Assembly (NCBI GenBank): GCA_947474595.1
Contig: CANJIV010000009.1
Span: forward strand, 16,506-80,505
Length of the DNA: 64,000 nt
Direction of reading: 5' to 3'
DNA from: Solirubrobacterales bacterium
GTDB taxonomy: Bacteria > Actinomycetota > Thermoleophilia > Solirubrobacterales > Solirubrobacteraceae
Both the position numbers and the translations under genes were made by a program. Position 1 is the stretch's first letter, and each line of letters opens with the position of its first letter. The notes under the pieces are model-generated. The model saw nothing but the letters and a program-made list of their open reading frames with translations. It was not told the origin of the DNA and searched no databases. Of this stretch, positions 9,240 to 19,885 are shown in pieces.

Positions 9240-10268
9240 TCAGTCGATTGCCACGACGACGATTGCGGTGATAAGAGTATTTAAGGTTGCGATTGGAAGC
9301 AGAATCTTCCAGCCAAAAGACATCAGTTGGTCATAGCGCAGCCGCGGTAGCGTTGCACGGACCCAGATGAAGAAGAAGACGAAGGCGAACATCTTGACGA
9401 GTACGACGATTGGGTCGACCCAAGTCGGTGGATCGATTCCAAACGGCAACAGCCAGCCGCCGAAAAAGAGCGTCGTGGCGATGCCCGAGACGATTAGGAC
9501 GTTTAGGTACTCAGCGAAGAAGTAAGACGCAAAGCGGCTACCGCCGTACTCGGTGTTGTAGCCACCGACTAGTTCAGCGTCAGCTTCAGCGAGATCGAAC
9601 GGCGTCCGATTGGTCTCAGCAAAGCTCGCGACCATGAAGACGATCAGACCAACGAACTGTGGGATGAAGTACCACATTCCCTCCTGAGCCTCGACGATCT
9701 CCGTGAGAGAGAGGGTGCCCGCAGTGATGATCACGCCGACGATCGAGAGGCCTTGAGCCACCTCGTAGCTGATCAGCTGGGCGGCAGCTCGCATAGAACC
9801 CAAGAATGAGTACTTCGAGCCCGATGCCCAGCCACCGAGCATGATTCCGTAGAAGGCCACCGCGCCAAAGGCAAAGAGATACAGCGGCCCTATCCCGACG
9901 TCGATGCCATAGAGCCCGACAGGCGTCCCGGCGATGTCGACGACATTGCCGAAAGGGATGATCGCGAAGGCCGCAACGGCCGTGATCATCGAGATCGCGG
10001 GGGCCAAGATGAAGAGGAATCCGATCGATGTGGTCGGCCTAAATGGTGCCTTGGTGATCAGCTTTCCGATGTCAGCCAGTGGCTGCATCATTCCCATCGG
10101 TCCAACGCGGTTGGGGCCGTAGCGACCCTGGAAGCGGCCCAGCAGCTTGCGTTCAACAATCAAGACGACTGGCACCATGCTCAAGGCCACGGCGAAGATG
10201 ATCACCGACTTCAAAATCGCGATCCACCACGGCTCGGCGTAGCCGACTACGGCAAGGATTGGGCTCAC
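9240..10268 (-). CDS. nuoH: NADH-quinone oxidoreductase subunit H
   Basis: 342 aa, about eight helices, the membrane subunit that forms the quinone-access chamber with NuoB and NuoD. Conserved segments: ERKLLGRFQGRYGPNRVGP (from about 40), SKYSFLGSMRAAAQLISYEV, and the acidic E-channel loop FAETNRTPFDLAEADAELVG. It starts with GTG overlapping the nuoG stop as GTGA, so translation is probably coupled. Confidence 0.96.
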   Translation of the reverse strand: MSPILAVVGYAEPWWIAILKSVIIFAVALSMVPVVLIVERKLLGRFQGRYGPNRVGPMGMMQPLADIGKLITKAPFRPTTSIGFLFILAPAISMITAVAAFAIIPFGNVVDIAGTPVGLYGIDVGIGPLYLFAFGAVAFYGIMLGGWASGSKYSFLGSMRAAAQLISYEVAQGLSIVGVIITAGTLSLTEIVEAQEGMWYFIPQFVGLIVFMVASFAETNRTPFDLAEADAELVGGYNTEYGGSRFASYFFAEYLNVLIVSGIATTLFFGGWLLPFGIDPPTWVDPIVVLVKMFAFVFFFIWVRATLPRLRYDQLMSFGWKILLPIATLNTLITAIVVVAID

Positions 10269-12748
10269 GCTGGGCGCACCTCTACAAGGCGTGGCTCGCC
10301 GTTGGTGAGTAGGTTGGCCGGCTGGGAGTCAGTGGCCTCGGCGAGGAAGACGGTCCCTGTCGGGACGGCTGCGCGAAGCGTGACCTGTGCGTTGACGGCT
10401 GCCCCGTCGTAGGTGACCTCGACGCGGTCGCCGTGGCCGACGCCGATCCGCTTGGCATCGTCGGGAGAGAGTTCCACTTGCTGGTGAGGAATCAGGAACT
10501 TCAGCGCCGGCGATACGGCGACCTCGCTACCTGCCCAGATCGAGCGATAGGTGCCTAGGCGTAGCGAGCCGTTTGGCGTCAGTGCGGCCGGTGGCGCAGT
10601 TAGTTGGTAGGGCGCGCGGTCGGAGGCAGTTGGCAGATTGGCAGCAGCTGCGGTCTGTTGCCAGCGCATGCCGCGGCCGCCGATCTCATCCAGCGTTAGA
10701 TCGGCGTAGAAAGGCACTGCATCGACGAGCGCCCGAAAGACCATCGGCACGGTATGGAACGTCATCTCTAGCCCGGCTGCCTTACAGATCGTCGCCAATA
10801 CTTGCCACTCGGGCCGCACGCCGCGAGCGTGGCTGATCGCCGGGCGCAGGCGTTGGATGCGGCCGTCTGGATGGGTGAATGTACCCTCCTTCTCAGCGTA
10901 GGCTTCGGCGGGGAAGATCACGGTCGCGTGCTCAATCAGGCCCTCTGTGAGGTATCCAGCGTGAGCCACTACGGTCGTGGCCTTCGACAGTGCTCGGTTC
11001 CATAGCCCACGGTCTTGGAAATCGCGTACTGGATCGCAGTGCATCAAGTAGACGGCCGTCAGGTCTCCGGCAGCTAGTGCCGCGCCAATCGCTGGCGTGT
11101 CGCGGCCTTCACGGCCGGGCTCGCCAAGGCCAGGGCCTGCGTTTGAGAGCAGACCGGACTCGCGCAGGCCGCGTCCGTTGGCGCCTGAAGGGATCTCAAG
11201 CAGTCCTGCTCCATCGGCGCTAGCGAGCTTCAAGCGAGATGCGACATTGAGTAGCCCGCGCACAGCGTGATCGCCGCGTGGGCCGTGCGCTAGGCGCTCG
11301 CCCCACAGCACGACGACGTCCTCGCCGGCCTCACTAAGCAGTGCGGCTAGCTCGCGAACTTGATCTACATCGGCGCCAGCGGATGCGGCAAGTCCGTCGA
11401 CGTCGCCGGTGCCTGAAAGGGCAGCGTCCAATGCCGCAACGAGCGCCTCTCCGGCGCCTGGCGCAAAGCGCAGCGATAGCGTGGCGTTTGCATCGAGCGA
11501 ACTCGGTCGACTGCTGGCCACGGCAAGCTTGACGCCCTTACGGCGAACGCCCTTGCGAATGCGCAGATCAAGGATTGGCGCGTCATCGACGGGTTCACAG
11601 TCGAGCACTAGGACGGCGTGAGCAAACTCGATGTCGACGACCGTAGCGCTAAGTGCTGGGTCGGCCAATGCGCGGTGTAGGTCAAGCGCGAGTGCGCCGC
11701 CTGGTCGTGAGTCAAGGTCTGGTGAGTCAAGGCCCTCGCGCATCAGGCGCTGGAGCAAGAACGCCTCTTCGTTGGTGGTCTCCCCACCTACGACCGCGCC
11801 GGTGCGCCCGGCAGCCTTGGTCAACCCACTGATTGCGCTCTGGAGCGCTCGCTCCCACGAGACCGGCCGCAGCTCGCCGCCGTCACGCAAGAGCGGCTCG
11901 GTGATCCGCTCTCCGACGTGCATCGCCTGGTAGGCGAAGCGCCCCTTGTCGCAGAGCCAGCCGTCATCTACCTCGTCGTGGTCGCGGCCCAAGACCCTGA
12001 GGACCCGTTCGTCGCGGACGGTCAGCGTGACGTTGCACTGGGCGGGGCAGAGGGTGCAGATCGAACCCGAACCCTCGACGTCCCATGGACGCGCGCGGAA
12101 GCGGTAGGCCTGGGAGGTCAGAGCGCCGACGGGGCACAACTCAACGATATTTGCGCTGAAAGGGGCGACGTAAGGATGTCCGTCAAAGGTCGATACAAAT
12201 GAGTGCGCGCCGCGCTCGCTGAGGATAAGTTGGTAGTCCTCGGAGACCTCCTGTGAGAAGCGCACACAGCGGTAGCAGAGGATGCAACGTTCGCGGTCAA
12301 TTGCAATCAAGGGAGAGAGCGCCAGCGGCTTTTGGAAGTGGCGCTTGGGCTCGATGAACCGCGATGTTCCGCCGCCCCAGCCAAAGGTGATGTCCTGCAG
12401 CGGGCACTCGCCGCCCTTATCGCAGACCGGGCAGTCCAAGGGATGGTTGATCAGCAGGAATTCGACTACGGCGCGCTGGGACTCTTTAACCCGATCGCTC
12501 TCTGTGTTGACAACCATTCCCTCCCGGATCGGCGTCGAACAGGCGGTCTGTAGCTTGTTGATTCCTTCGACCTCGACAAGGCACATACGGCAGGCGCCAA
12601 CTGGTTGACCGAGCTTGGCGTCGTAACAGAAGACAGGTATCTCGACGTCAACGCACTTGGCGCCGTCGACGAGCATCGAATTCTCGATCGCACTGACTTC
12701 GCGCCCATCGAGCGTGAATGTGACCATTTTTTGTTCTGGGCGGGGCAT
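10265..12748 (-). CDS. nuoG: NADH-quinone oxidoreductase subunit G
   Basis: 827 aa, iron-sulfur subunit of the peripheral arm. In order: 2Fe-2S ligands (FCYDAKLGQPVGACRMC and the following TACSTP), the His-Cys motif HPLDCPVCDKGGECPLQD, a 4Fe-4S site CILCYRC with ELCPVGALT, then a molybdopterin-oxidoreductase-type domain that begins with CTLCPAQCNV (about 231) and ends in a beta-barrel region. The molybdopterin-like part is structural in this family. Two ATGs are close together (12748 and 12727); the upstream one has GAAAGAAG at suitable spacing. Confidence 0.95.
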   Translation of the reverse strand: MPRPEQKMVTFTLDGREVSAIENSMLVDGAKCVDVEIPVFCYDAKLGQPVGACRMCLVEVEGINKLQTACSTPIREGMVVNTESDRVKESQRAVVEFLLINHPLDCPVCDKGGECPLQDITFGWGGGTSRFIEPKRHFQKPLALSPLIAIDRERCILCYRCVRFSQEVSEDYQLILSERGAHSFVSTFDGHPYVAPFSANIVELCPVGALTSQAYRFRARPWDVEGSGSICTLCPAQCNVTLTVRDERVLRVLGRDHDEVDDGWLCDKGRFAYQAMHVGERITEPLLRDGGELRPVSWERALQSAISGLTKAAGRTGAVVGGETTNEEAFLLQRLMREGLDSPDLDSRPGGALALDLHRALADPALSATVVDIEFAHAVLVLDCEPVDDAPILDLRIRKGVRRKGVKLAVASSRPSSLDANATLSLRFAPGAGEALVAALDAALSGTGDVDGLAASAGADVDQVRELAALLSEAGEDVVVLWGERLAHGPRGDHAVRGLLNVASRLKLASADGAGLLEIPSGANGRGLRESGLLSNAGPGLGEPGREGRDTPAIGAALAAGDLTAVYLMHCDPVRDFQDRGLWNRALSKATTVVAHAGYLTEGLIEHATVIFPAEAYAEKEGTFTHPDGRIQRLRPAISHARGVRPEWQVLATICKAAGLEMTFHTVPMVFRALVDAVPFYADLTLDEIGGRGMRWQQTAAAANLPTASDRAPYQLTAPPAALTPNGSLRLGTYRSIWAGSEVAVSPALKFLIPHQQVELSPDDAKRIGVGHGDRVEVTYDGAAVNAQVTLRAAVPTGTVFLAEATDSQPANLLTNGEPRLVEVRPA

Positions 12749-12765
12749 CGCTTCTTTCAGAAAAC

Positions 12766-14093
<1,328 letters not shown>

Positions 14094-14094
<1 letters not shown>

Positions 14095-14717
14095 TAGGAC
14101 TCCTGCTTAGCGATGGTGTGAGCCGATGGTCGTCGGCGCAGCTGTTTGTCGGGAAGGACTTCACGGCCAGCCTTGACGTCGGCGATGATCGTCGCGCAGT
14201 CGGAGGGTTCGAGCGGGCCAACATACTCTCCGTTGACCGAGGCCATCGGCGCAATGTCGCACGCTCCTAGGCACTCGAAGTGGCGCACATTTAAGTCTGA
14301 GTCGTCTGCGGCGGCTTCGAGCATCGCTGAATAGATTGCGTCACCGCCACGTAGGGAGCAGGAGATGTTGGTGCAGACGTAGATCGCTTGACGCCCGCTC
14401 GGTTGGGTTTCGATCATGTCGTAGAAGGTCCCGACGGCCGTCAGATAGCCGGGCGTCAAGCCCATAACGCAGGCGGTCTGTTCGATCGCCAAAGGAGAGC
14501 ACCAGCCGTGTTCGCGCTGGGCTGCGCGCAGTGCGGGAATTGAGGCTGAGCGGAAGTCTGGGTAGCGCGCCATGTACTCCTCGATCTCGGCGCGCAGGTG
14601 CTCTGGGACTGGAGTCGTGGCGGCGTCAGGGACTACGGCAGGATCTTTTGAGAAATCAACTGCGTCGTCCCAACCAGGAATGCGAGAGCCGTGAGTGAAG
14701 CGGCGAACTTCGGTCAT
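14094..14717 (-). CDS. nuoE: NADH-quinone oxidoreductase subunit E (2Fe-2S)
   Basis: 207 aa thioredoxin-fold subunit that holds cluster N1a and pairs with NuoF. The four ligands are in CTNISC and ECLGACDIAPM, the usual spacing for this family. The helical N-terminal domain (EIEEYMARYPDFRSASIPAL, then REHGWCSP) is typical. It overlaps nuoD by 4 nt (ATGA) and nuoF by 1 nt. Confidence 0.96.
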
Positions 14718-15982
14718 CGGTCGACTCCTCCAATAATCGGATCGAGCATCGCAAGTGTCGCGATTAGGTCCGCGATGTAGCTGCCTTCAACCATCGTCGA
14801 TAGCGACTGCAGGTTGACAAATGAGGGGTCACGCATGTGTACCCGAGCAGGCTTAGACGAGCCATCGGAGCGCACAAAGCAGCCAAGTTCTCCCCGCGGG
14901 CTCTCGATCGGGTGGTAGGCCTCACCGGCAGGGACTCGAAACCCTTCCGTCACGAGCTTGAAGTGGTGGATCAATGCCTCCATCGACGTCGCCAGTTCGT
15001 GGCGAGGCGGCAGTGCGATCTTGCGGTCCTCAGTGATATGGGGGCCCTCGGGGAGTCCTTCCATCGCCTGCTCGATGATCTTGACCGACTCACGCATCTC
15101 GGCGGTGCGCACTCGGTAGCGGTCGTAGTTGTCACCGACTGTGCCGACTGGAATCTTGAAGTCGAAGTCGTCATAGGAGCAGTAGGGAGCGGCCTTGCGC
15201 AGATCCCAAGGGTTTCCAGTCGCACGCAGCAGTGGGCCTGTCACGCCAAGACCCAACAGCGTCTTTTCATCGACTACGCCAACGTTGCGAAGGCGTTGGA
15301 GCACGATCTCGTTCTTTGTCAGCAGCGCCTCGTACTGCGTGATCCGCCGCGGCATCTCATCGGTGAGGTACTTGAGCTTGGCGGCGAAGCCGACCGGAAT
15401 GTCCTCGATCACGCCACCGATCTGGAAGTAGCGTGTGTGCATGCGCTGGCCGGTTGACTGCTCAAAGAGGTCGAGGATCGTCTCTCGCTCACGGAAGCAG
15501 TACCAAAACATCGACATCGCGCCGAGGTCGAGTGCAGCCGTACCGAGCCAGACGAGGTGGGACATGATGCGGTTGAGCTCCATGTGGATAACGCGCAAAT
15601 ACTGGGCACGCTTGGGGACTTCGACCTCTAGCAACGTCTCGACGGCGCCGCAGTAGGCCATCGAGTTAAAGAAGTAAGCGAGGTAGTCCATCCGCTCAAT
15701 CACCGGAATGACCTTCCAGTAAGACTTGGTCTCAGCGGTCTTTTCAATTCCGGTATGGAGGTAGCCGATGATCGGCTTGAGATCGCGCACTACTTCGCCC
15801 TCGAGCGTCACCAGCAGGCGCAAGACGCCGTGCGTCGCTGGATGGTGTGGGCCCATATTGAGGGTGAACAACTCGGTGCTGGCGCCGTCTGACCCAGAGG
15901 CTCCAAGCGGCCCCTCGACGGTCGACAGTGTGACGCTCTCCTCGAGCTTGCGGTAGTCGCTTACCTTGCTCACTGGGTCCAT
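14714..15982 (-). CDS. nuoD: NADH-quinone oxidoreductase subunit D
   Basis: 422 aa, 49-kDa-type subunit related to the large subunit of [NiFe] hydrogenases with the metal site lost. It forms the quinone pocket with NuoB. The loop GPHHPATHGV (about 44-53) at the quinone site and YLHTGIEKTAE are intact, as is IESPRGELGCF near the C-terminus. The N-terminal 35 residues before ELFTLNMGPHH are a non-conserved extension. Its ATG lies within the last codons of nuoC. Confidence 0.97.
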   Translation of the reverse strand: MDPVSKVSDYRKLEESVTLSTVEGPLGASGSDGASTELFTLNMGPHHPATHGVLRLLVTLEGEVVRDLKPIIGYLHTGIEKTAETKSYWKVIPVIERMDYLAYFFNSMAYCGAVETLLEVEVPKRAQYLRVIHMELNRIMSHLVWLGTAALDLGAMSMFWYCFRERETILDLFEQSTGQRMHTRYFQIGGVIEDIPVGFAAKLKYLTDEMPRRITQYEALLTKNEIVLQRLRNVGVVDEKTLLGLGVTGPLLRATGNPWDLRKAAPYCSYDDFDFKIPVGTVGDNYDRYRVRTAEMRESVKIIEQAMEGLPEGPHITEDRKIALPPRHELATSMEALIHHFKLVTEGFRVPAGEAYHPIESPRGELGCFVRSDGSSKPARVHMRDPSFVNLQSLSTMVEGSYIADLIATLAMLDPIIGGVDR

Positions 15983-16479
15983 CCAGGAGTCTGTGGCTCG
16001 TTGTAGGTGAAGATCACGGGCTCGCCGCCGGTCGGGAAGTCGCGGCGCTGTGGGTGACCTTGGTAGTCCTCGGGCATGAGAATCCGCCGCAGGTCTGGGT
16101 GGCCTTCGAAGACCACGCCAAACATGTCGTATACCTCGCGCTCGTGGTGATCGGCCGTAGGGAAGAGATCGACCACAGAAGCCACTGCGGGGTCGTCGAG
16201 TGTCACCCGCAGCTTGACGCCAACACGGTCGACGCGGTCCATGTCGAGCAGTTGGTAGTGAACTCCTAAGCGAGGCTCGTCTGGGTAGTAGTCGACGCCG
16301 TGCAGGCTTGAGAGGAAAGAGTAGCCCTGCTCGCTGAGCACGACGAGTGCCTCACGGTTGGCGTCGGGCGCGACCTCAATCATCGCTTGGCCGTGGTTAT
16401 GGGTCACCTCTATGACGGCATCGGCCCTGAGGTCTCGGATCCTCTGAGCGAGCATCTCAAGGCCGTCGGCGTCAGGCAT
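15970..16479 (-). CDS. nuoC: NADH-quinone oxidoreductase subunit C
   Basis: 169 aa from ATG 16479; an in-frame upstream ATG at 16506 would lie deep inside nuoB. 30-kDa-type connecting subunit of complex I. The family signature is seen as ADHHEREVYDMFGVVFEGHPDLRRIL with the following EDYQGHPQRRDFP. NuoC is separate from NuoD here, unlike the fused NuoCD of E. coli. It overlaps nuoB by 8 nt and nuoD by 13 nt. Confidence 0.94.
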   Translation of the reverse strand: MPDADGLEMLAQRIRDLRADAVIEVTHNHGQAMIEVAPDANREALVVLSEQGYSFLSSLHGVDYYPDEPRLGVHYQLLDMDRVDRVGVKLRVTLDDPAVASVVDLFPTADHHEREVYDMFGVVFEGHPDLRRILMPEDYQGHPQRRDFPTGGEPVIFTYNEPQTPGWTQ

Positions 16480-17164
16480 TGGTGACGTCCCCGGCGCCGA
16501 AAACATTTACCGCGTCGACTACGCCAGGGTCTGAGCCGATGACCTCTTCTGTGCCTTGTGCGTGGTACCGCTCGCGGCTTCCGGCAGGCGCCTTGCCCTC
16601 GATCTGGTCGCGCAGTTGGAGGATCCCGTGCATTAGGGCTTCTGGACGCGGCGGGCAGCCCGGCACGTGGACGGCAACCGGCAGGAACTTGTCAGCCGGG
16701 ACGACCGCGTAGTTATTAAAGACGCCCATCGAAGACGAGCAAGCACCCATCGCGATCGTCCACTTCGGGTCGAGCATCTGGTCGTAGATCCGACGGATGA
16801 TCGGCGCCATCTTGATCGAGATGCGCCCCGAGAGGATCAGGAGATCTGCCTGACGCGGGGAGGCACGAAATGCCTCGAAGCCAAAGCGCGCGATATCGAG
16901 TCGGCCACCGACGATCGACATCATTTCGATCGCGCAGCAAGCGAGTCCGAATGTCAACGGGAAGAGTGAGTTGGACTGCGCCCAAGCCGTCGCTCGGTCG
17001 ACGGTCGTGGTGATGACTCGCTCTTGGACGTACTGCTCAAGCTCGCTATCTGGCAGGTCCCCACGCAGCATGTCGCGCGCGCGCAGCTGCCTGATACGGA
17101 AGTCGTCTGGCGACTGATCGCCACCGGTTACCTGTGGGTCGACGGTCTGACGAATTATTTCCAT
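16472..17164 (-). CDS. nuoB: NADH-quinone oxidoreductase subunit B
   Basis: 230 aa from ATG 17164, which overlaps the nuoA stop by 10 nt. PSST-type subunit holding the N2 cluster, the last electron carrier before quinone. Ligands: the adjacent cysteines in FGLACCAIEMM, then Cys in AMGACSSSMG and Cys in HVPGCPPRPEA. The N-terminal 45 residues before the core fold are longer than in many NuoB proteins. The C-terminal 40 residues after LRDQIEGK are not conserved. Confidence 0.95.
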   Translation of the reverse strand: MEIIRQTVDPQVTGGDQSPDDFRIRQLRARDMLRGDLPDSELEQYVQERVITTTVDRATAWAQSNSLFPLTFGLACCAIEMMSIVGGRLDIARFGFEAFRASPRQADLLILSGRISIKMAPIIRRIYDQMLDPKWTIAMGACSSSMGVFNNYAVVPADKFLPVAVHVPGCPPRPEALMHGILQLRDQIEGKAPAGSRERYHAQGTEEVIGSDPGVVDAVNVFGAGDVTNA

Positions 17165-17514
17165 TCCAACGCTCCTCTTCGCCAAACGTAGATAAAAGCA
17201 ACCATTAGAAGCACAACAAAGACGATCGTTTCAAGCAGTGCGAATGTCCCAAACGCTCGTAGCTCAACGGCGATTGGGTAAAGAAAGACCACCTCGATGT
17301 CGAACAAAATAAAGAGCATGGCGATCAAGTAGAAGCTGATCCCGAAGCGAAATCCCTGCTTGACTTCCGATGGTAGGCCGCACTCGTATGGATCGCCCGT
17401 GGCTACTAGCTTTGACTTTGCCGGCCCGAGGACCTGATTGAGGACAGCAAAGGATCCGCCTACGACTGCGCCGAGGGCGACAAAAACTAAAGCTGGCAGG
17501 TAGGTAGAGAGCAT
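17155..17514 (-). CDS. nuoA: NADH-quinone oxidoreductase subunit A
   Basis: 119 aa, three transmembrane helices, first gene of the nuo operon. The conserved Cys loop between helices 1 and 2 reads YECGLPSEVKQGFRFGISFY, and the acidic helix segment LFILFDIEVVFLYP is intact. About 135 nt of intergenic DNA separates it from a divergent plus-strand gene, so the nuo promoter should lie in 17515-17651. Confidence 0.96.
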   Translation of the reverse strand: MLSTYLPALVFVALGAVVGGSFAVLNQVLGPAKSKLVATGDPYECGLPSEVKQGFRFGISFYLIAMLFILFDIEVVFLYPIAVELRAFGTFALLETIVFVVLLMVAFIYVWRRGALEWK

Positions 17515-17651
17515 TCGACTCTTGTTCTATCACTCGCTAGGCGAAGACGGCTACTTCGTGACCTTTGGCTCGTGCTCCGAGTCATCATCGCACGACCCCA
17601 CCACGCCTACATTTAGCACCGCGGCGCCGTACTCTGGGGGGTGGGATCTCG
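17515..17651. promoter_or_regulatory. divergent intergenic region between nuoA and a membrane-protein gene
   Basis: This 137-bp gap separates the minus-strand nuo operon from plus-strand genes for a membrane protein and a cytochrome c. It must hold the nuo promoter. It contains GGGGGGTGG just before the ATG at 17652, which could serve as a G-rich ribosome-binding site. No convincing -35/-10 pair or operator palindrome was recognised. Confidence 0.4.
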
Positions 17652-18104
17652 ATGAGCGCCTTACATCTAATACTCACCATCTTCGTAATTGCCGCCTTCA
17701 CCGCAGCGGCGATTGTCGGCGCCTTGGCGTGGTGGGCGGTAAGGCCATCGGAGCTCTTCTGGCGCCTGCTTAGGGCGTCTCAGGTCTCGCTGGTGGCCCT
17801 AGTCGTGCTAGATGGCGCGCTTCTGGCCTTGGGCCGAGAGTCTGAAGAGGGCCTCTACTTTCTTTACGTGCTGCTCCCGGTCGCGATCTCTTTTATCGCC
17901 GAGCAGCTACGCATCGGTGTAGCGGAGTCGGTGCTTGAGGCGCGTGGCTTGGGGTCGGCCCAGGCGGTTGGAGATCTTCCGCAGGCCGAGCAACGGTCGA
18001 TCGTCTTGGCGATTGTGCGCCGCGAAGTTGGCGTGATGACGCTCGCTGCTTTGACCTGCGCGGCTCTCTTAGTGCGTGCTGCATTCATGGCTCCGCTGAC
18101 ATAG
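17652..18104 (+). CDS. small integral membrane protein, four predicted helices
   Basis: 150 aa from ATG 17652; the frame is open further upstream, but that part is Arg/Pro rich and precedes a G-rich ribosome-binding site, so the inner start is chosen. Hydrophobic segments lie near residues 2-28, 45-60, 68-88 and 125-147. No motif identifies its function. The setting, between the divergent nuo operon and a lipoprotein cytochrome c, suggests a role connected with the respiratory membrane, but this is only inferred from position. Confidence 0.7.
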   Translation: MSALHLILTIFVIAAFTAAAIVGALAWWAVRPSELFWRLLRASQVSLVALVVLDGALLALGRESEEGLYFLYVLLPVAISFIAEQLRIGVAESVLEARGLGSAQAVGDLPQAEQRSIVLAIVRREVGVMTLAALTCAALLVRAAFMAPLT

Positions 18105-18159
18105 GACGCGCATCGGGAGGATCGCCGCCGGGCTTATCTCGTAGTATCTCCACTTCTCC

Positions 18160-18579
18160 ATGACTCGCGGACGTATAGCTATCGCCCTCATTGTCCTAGC
18201 CACCGCTGGCACCACCAGCGCTTGCGGCGAACAGGGCATCGAGCTGGGCTCTAATCCAACCGCCCAAGACAAGCTTGGTGCGCAGCTGTTCTCAGAGCGC
18301 TGTTCCGGTTGCCATACCTTGCGAGCGGCTGGCGCAGAAGGCTCGGCGACGAAGATCAACGACCGCGAGCGCACCGACGGACCGAACTTTAATCAGCGCA
18401 AGGAGACAAACCTTCAAGTGCTCTACGCGCTTGCTAACGGTGGCTACTCTGGCGCGATCATGCCTCAGAACATTGTCGTCGGCGCAGATGCCAAGGCCGT
18501 GGCCGCCTTTGTCGCGAAGTACTCCGGCTCTGAGGTCAACGTCCCGGCCAGTCCCGGAGCGGCCCCGTCGGGCTTCTAG
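18160..18579 (+). CDS. lipoprotein c-type cytochrome (mono-heme)
   Basis: 139 aa. A hydrophobic N-terminal signal ends in a lipobox-like TTSAC (Cys22), so the protein is probably membrane-anchored on the outer face. The heme site CSGCH is at 48-52, and the likely axial methionine is in SGAIMPQN (about M101). This is the pattern of class I cytochromes c such as cytochrome c6 and cytochrome c551/552. It probably carries electrons between respiratory complexes or to a terminal oxidase. The neighbouring four-helix membrane protein is a possible partner. serS starts only 17 nt downstream on the same strand. Confidence 0.85.
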   Translation: MTRGRIAIALIVLATAGTTSACGEQGIELGSNPTAQDKLGAQLFSERCSGCHTLRAAGAEGSATKINDRERTDGPNFNQRKETNLQVLYALANGGYSGAIMPQNIVVGADAKAVAAFVAKYSGSEVNVPASPGAAPSGF

Positions 18580-18595
18580 CGCGAGGGGTTCGCCC

Positions 18596-19843
18596 GTGCT
18601 CGATATCAAGCTGATCCGCAGTGAGCCAGATGTGGTCAGAGCAGCGCTGGCCCGCCGCGGAGCCGACGGCTTGGTCGACGCCGTTCTTGTTCTTGATGAG
18701 AGGCGGCGAGAGTTGCTGCCCGCTCTTGAGTCCATCCAAGCCGAGCAGAACGCTTCGTCGAAGGAGATCGGTGGCGCCAAGCAGCGTGGCGATGATGCGA
18801 CCGCAGCGATCGCTGCGATGGCAGATGTAGCGGCCCGCGGGCGCGTGCTCAGCGACGAACTCAACGACGTCGAAGCAGATCTAAATGCCGCGTTGGCCGA
18901 GTTGCCCAATATGCCCAGTGATGACGCACCGTTAGAGGACACGGTTCTGCGCGAGGTAGGCGAGGTCGGACGCAGCGGCCGCGATCACCTTGAACTGGCC
19001 GGCTCGATGATCGATATGGAGACGGCGGCGCGCGTGTCGGGGTCGCGGTTTGCATACCTCAAAGGCGATCTCGTGATGCTTGAGCTGGCTCTCGTAAGGT
19101 TTGCGTTGGAGACGCTTCGAGGCCACGGGTTCGAGCCCGTGATCCCGCCTGTGCTCGTGCGCGAGCAGGCCCTCTATGGAACGGGATTTCTCCCCGACAC
19201 CGAGCAGCAGATTTATAAGGTCTCCGAAGATGACCTCTATCTGGTCGGGACCGCCGAGGTGCCGCTCGCTTCGCTGCACGCAGGAGAAGTGATTGACGGC
19301 GCCGATCTACCGCTGCGCTACGCGGGCTTCTCTCCCTGCTTCCGCCGAGAGGCAGGCGCCGCTGGGCGCGACACACGAGGGATCTTGCGAGTCCACCAGT
19401 TCGACAAGGTTGAGATGTTTTGCTTCGTCGCACCTGAGGCAGCCGCAGAGGAGCACGAACGACTGCTCTCGATCGAGGAGGAGATTCTCAGCGCCCTAGA
19501 GATCCCATACCGCGTAGTCGCGATCGCGGTCGGCGATCTCGGTTCTTCGGCTGCCAAGAAGTACGACTGCGAGGCCTGGCTACCGGGACAGGAGCGCTTC
19601 CGCGAACTCACCTCCTGCTCGAATACGACCGACTTCCAAGCTCGCAGACTAGATATTCGCTATCGACCGGAGTCAGAAAAGCGCCTCCGTCACGTACACA
19701 CCCTCAACGGCACCGCCGTGGCAGTAGGCCGCACGATCATTGCCTTATTAGAGAACGGTCAGCGTGACGATGGCAGCGTTGTACTGCCTGCGCCGCTGGT
19801 TGCCGTTGGGGCTCCAGTCGAGTTACCGCCAGCCGACAGTTGA
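18596..19843 (+). CDS. serS: seryl-tRNA synthetase
   Basis: 415 aa from GTG 18596 (VLDIKLIRSEPDVVRAAL), with GAGGGG upstream. A much longer open frame exists but runs through the cytochrome gene and is rejected. The N-terminal long coiled-coil arm (about residues 30-100) binds the long variable arm of tRNA-Ser. The class II catalytic core carries motif 2 around CFRREAGAAGRDTRGI with HQFDKVEMF, and motif 3 in GTAVAVGRTIIALLEN. It charges tRNA-Ser, three genes for which lie in this same window. Confidence 0.96.
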   Translation: MLDIKLIRSEPDVVRAALARRGADGLVDAVLVLDERRRELLPALESIQAEQNASSKEIGGAKQRGDDATAAIAAMADVAARGRVLSDELNDVEADLNAALAELPNMPSDDAPLEDTVLREVGEVGRSGRDHLELAGSMIDMETAARVSGSRFAYLKGDLVMLELALVRFALETLRGHGFEPVIPPVLVREQALYGTGFLPDTEQQIYKVSEDDLYLVGTAEVPLASLHAGEVIDGADLPLRYAGFSPCFRREAGAAGRDTRGILRVHQFDKVEMFCFVAPEAAAEEHERLLSIEEEILSALEIPYRVVAIAVGDLGSSAAKKYDCEAWLPGQERFRELTSCSNTTDFQARRLDIRYRPESEKRLRHVHTLNGTAVAVGRTIIALLENGQRDDGSVVLPAPLVAVGAPVELPPADS

Positions 19844-19885
19844 TCGAGCTTGGCAGTCTTTTCGCTAATCAGTAATGCTTGAGCT

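Noticed and set aside
18275..18595. Long N-terminal extension of seryl-tRNA synthetase
   Set aside because: It overlaps the cytochrome c gene in another frame; the conserved start of the protein is at GTG 18596.
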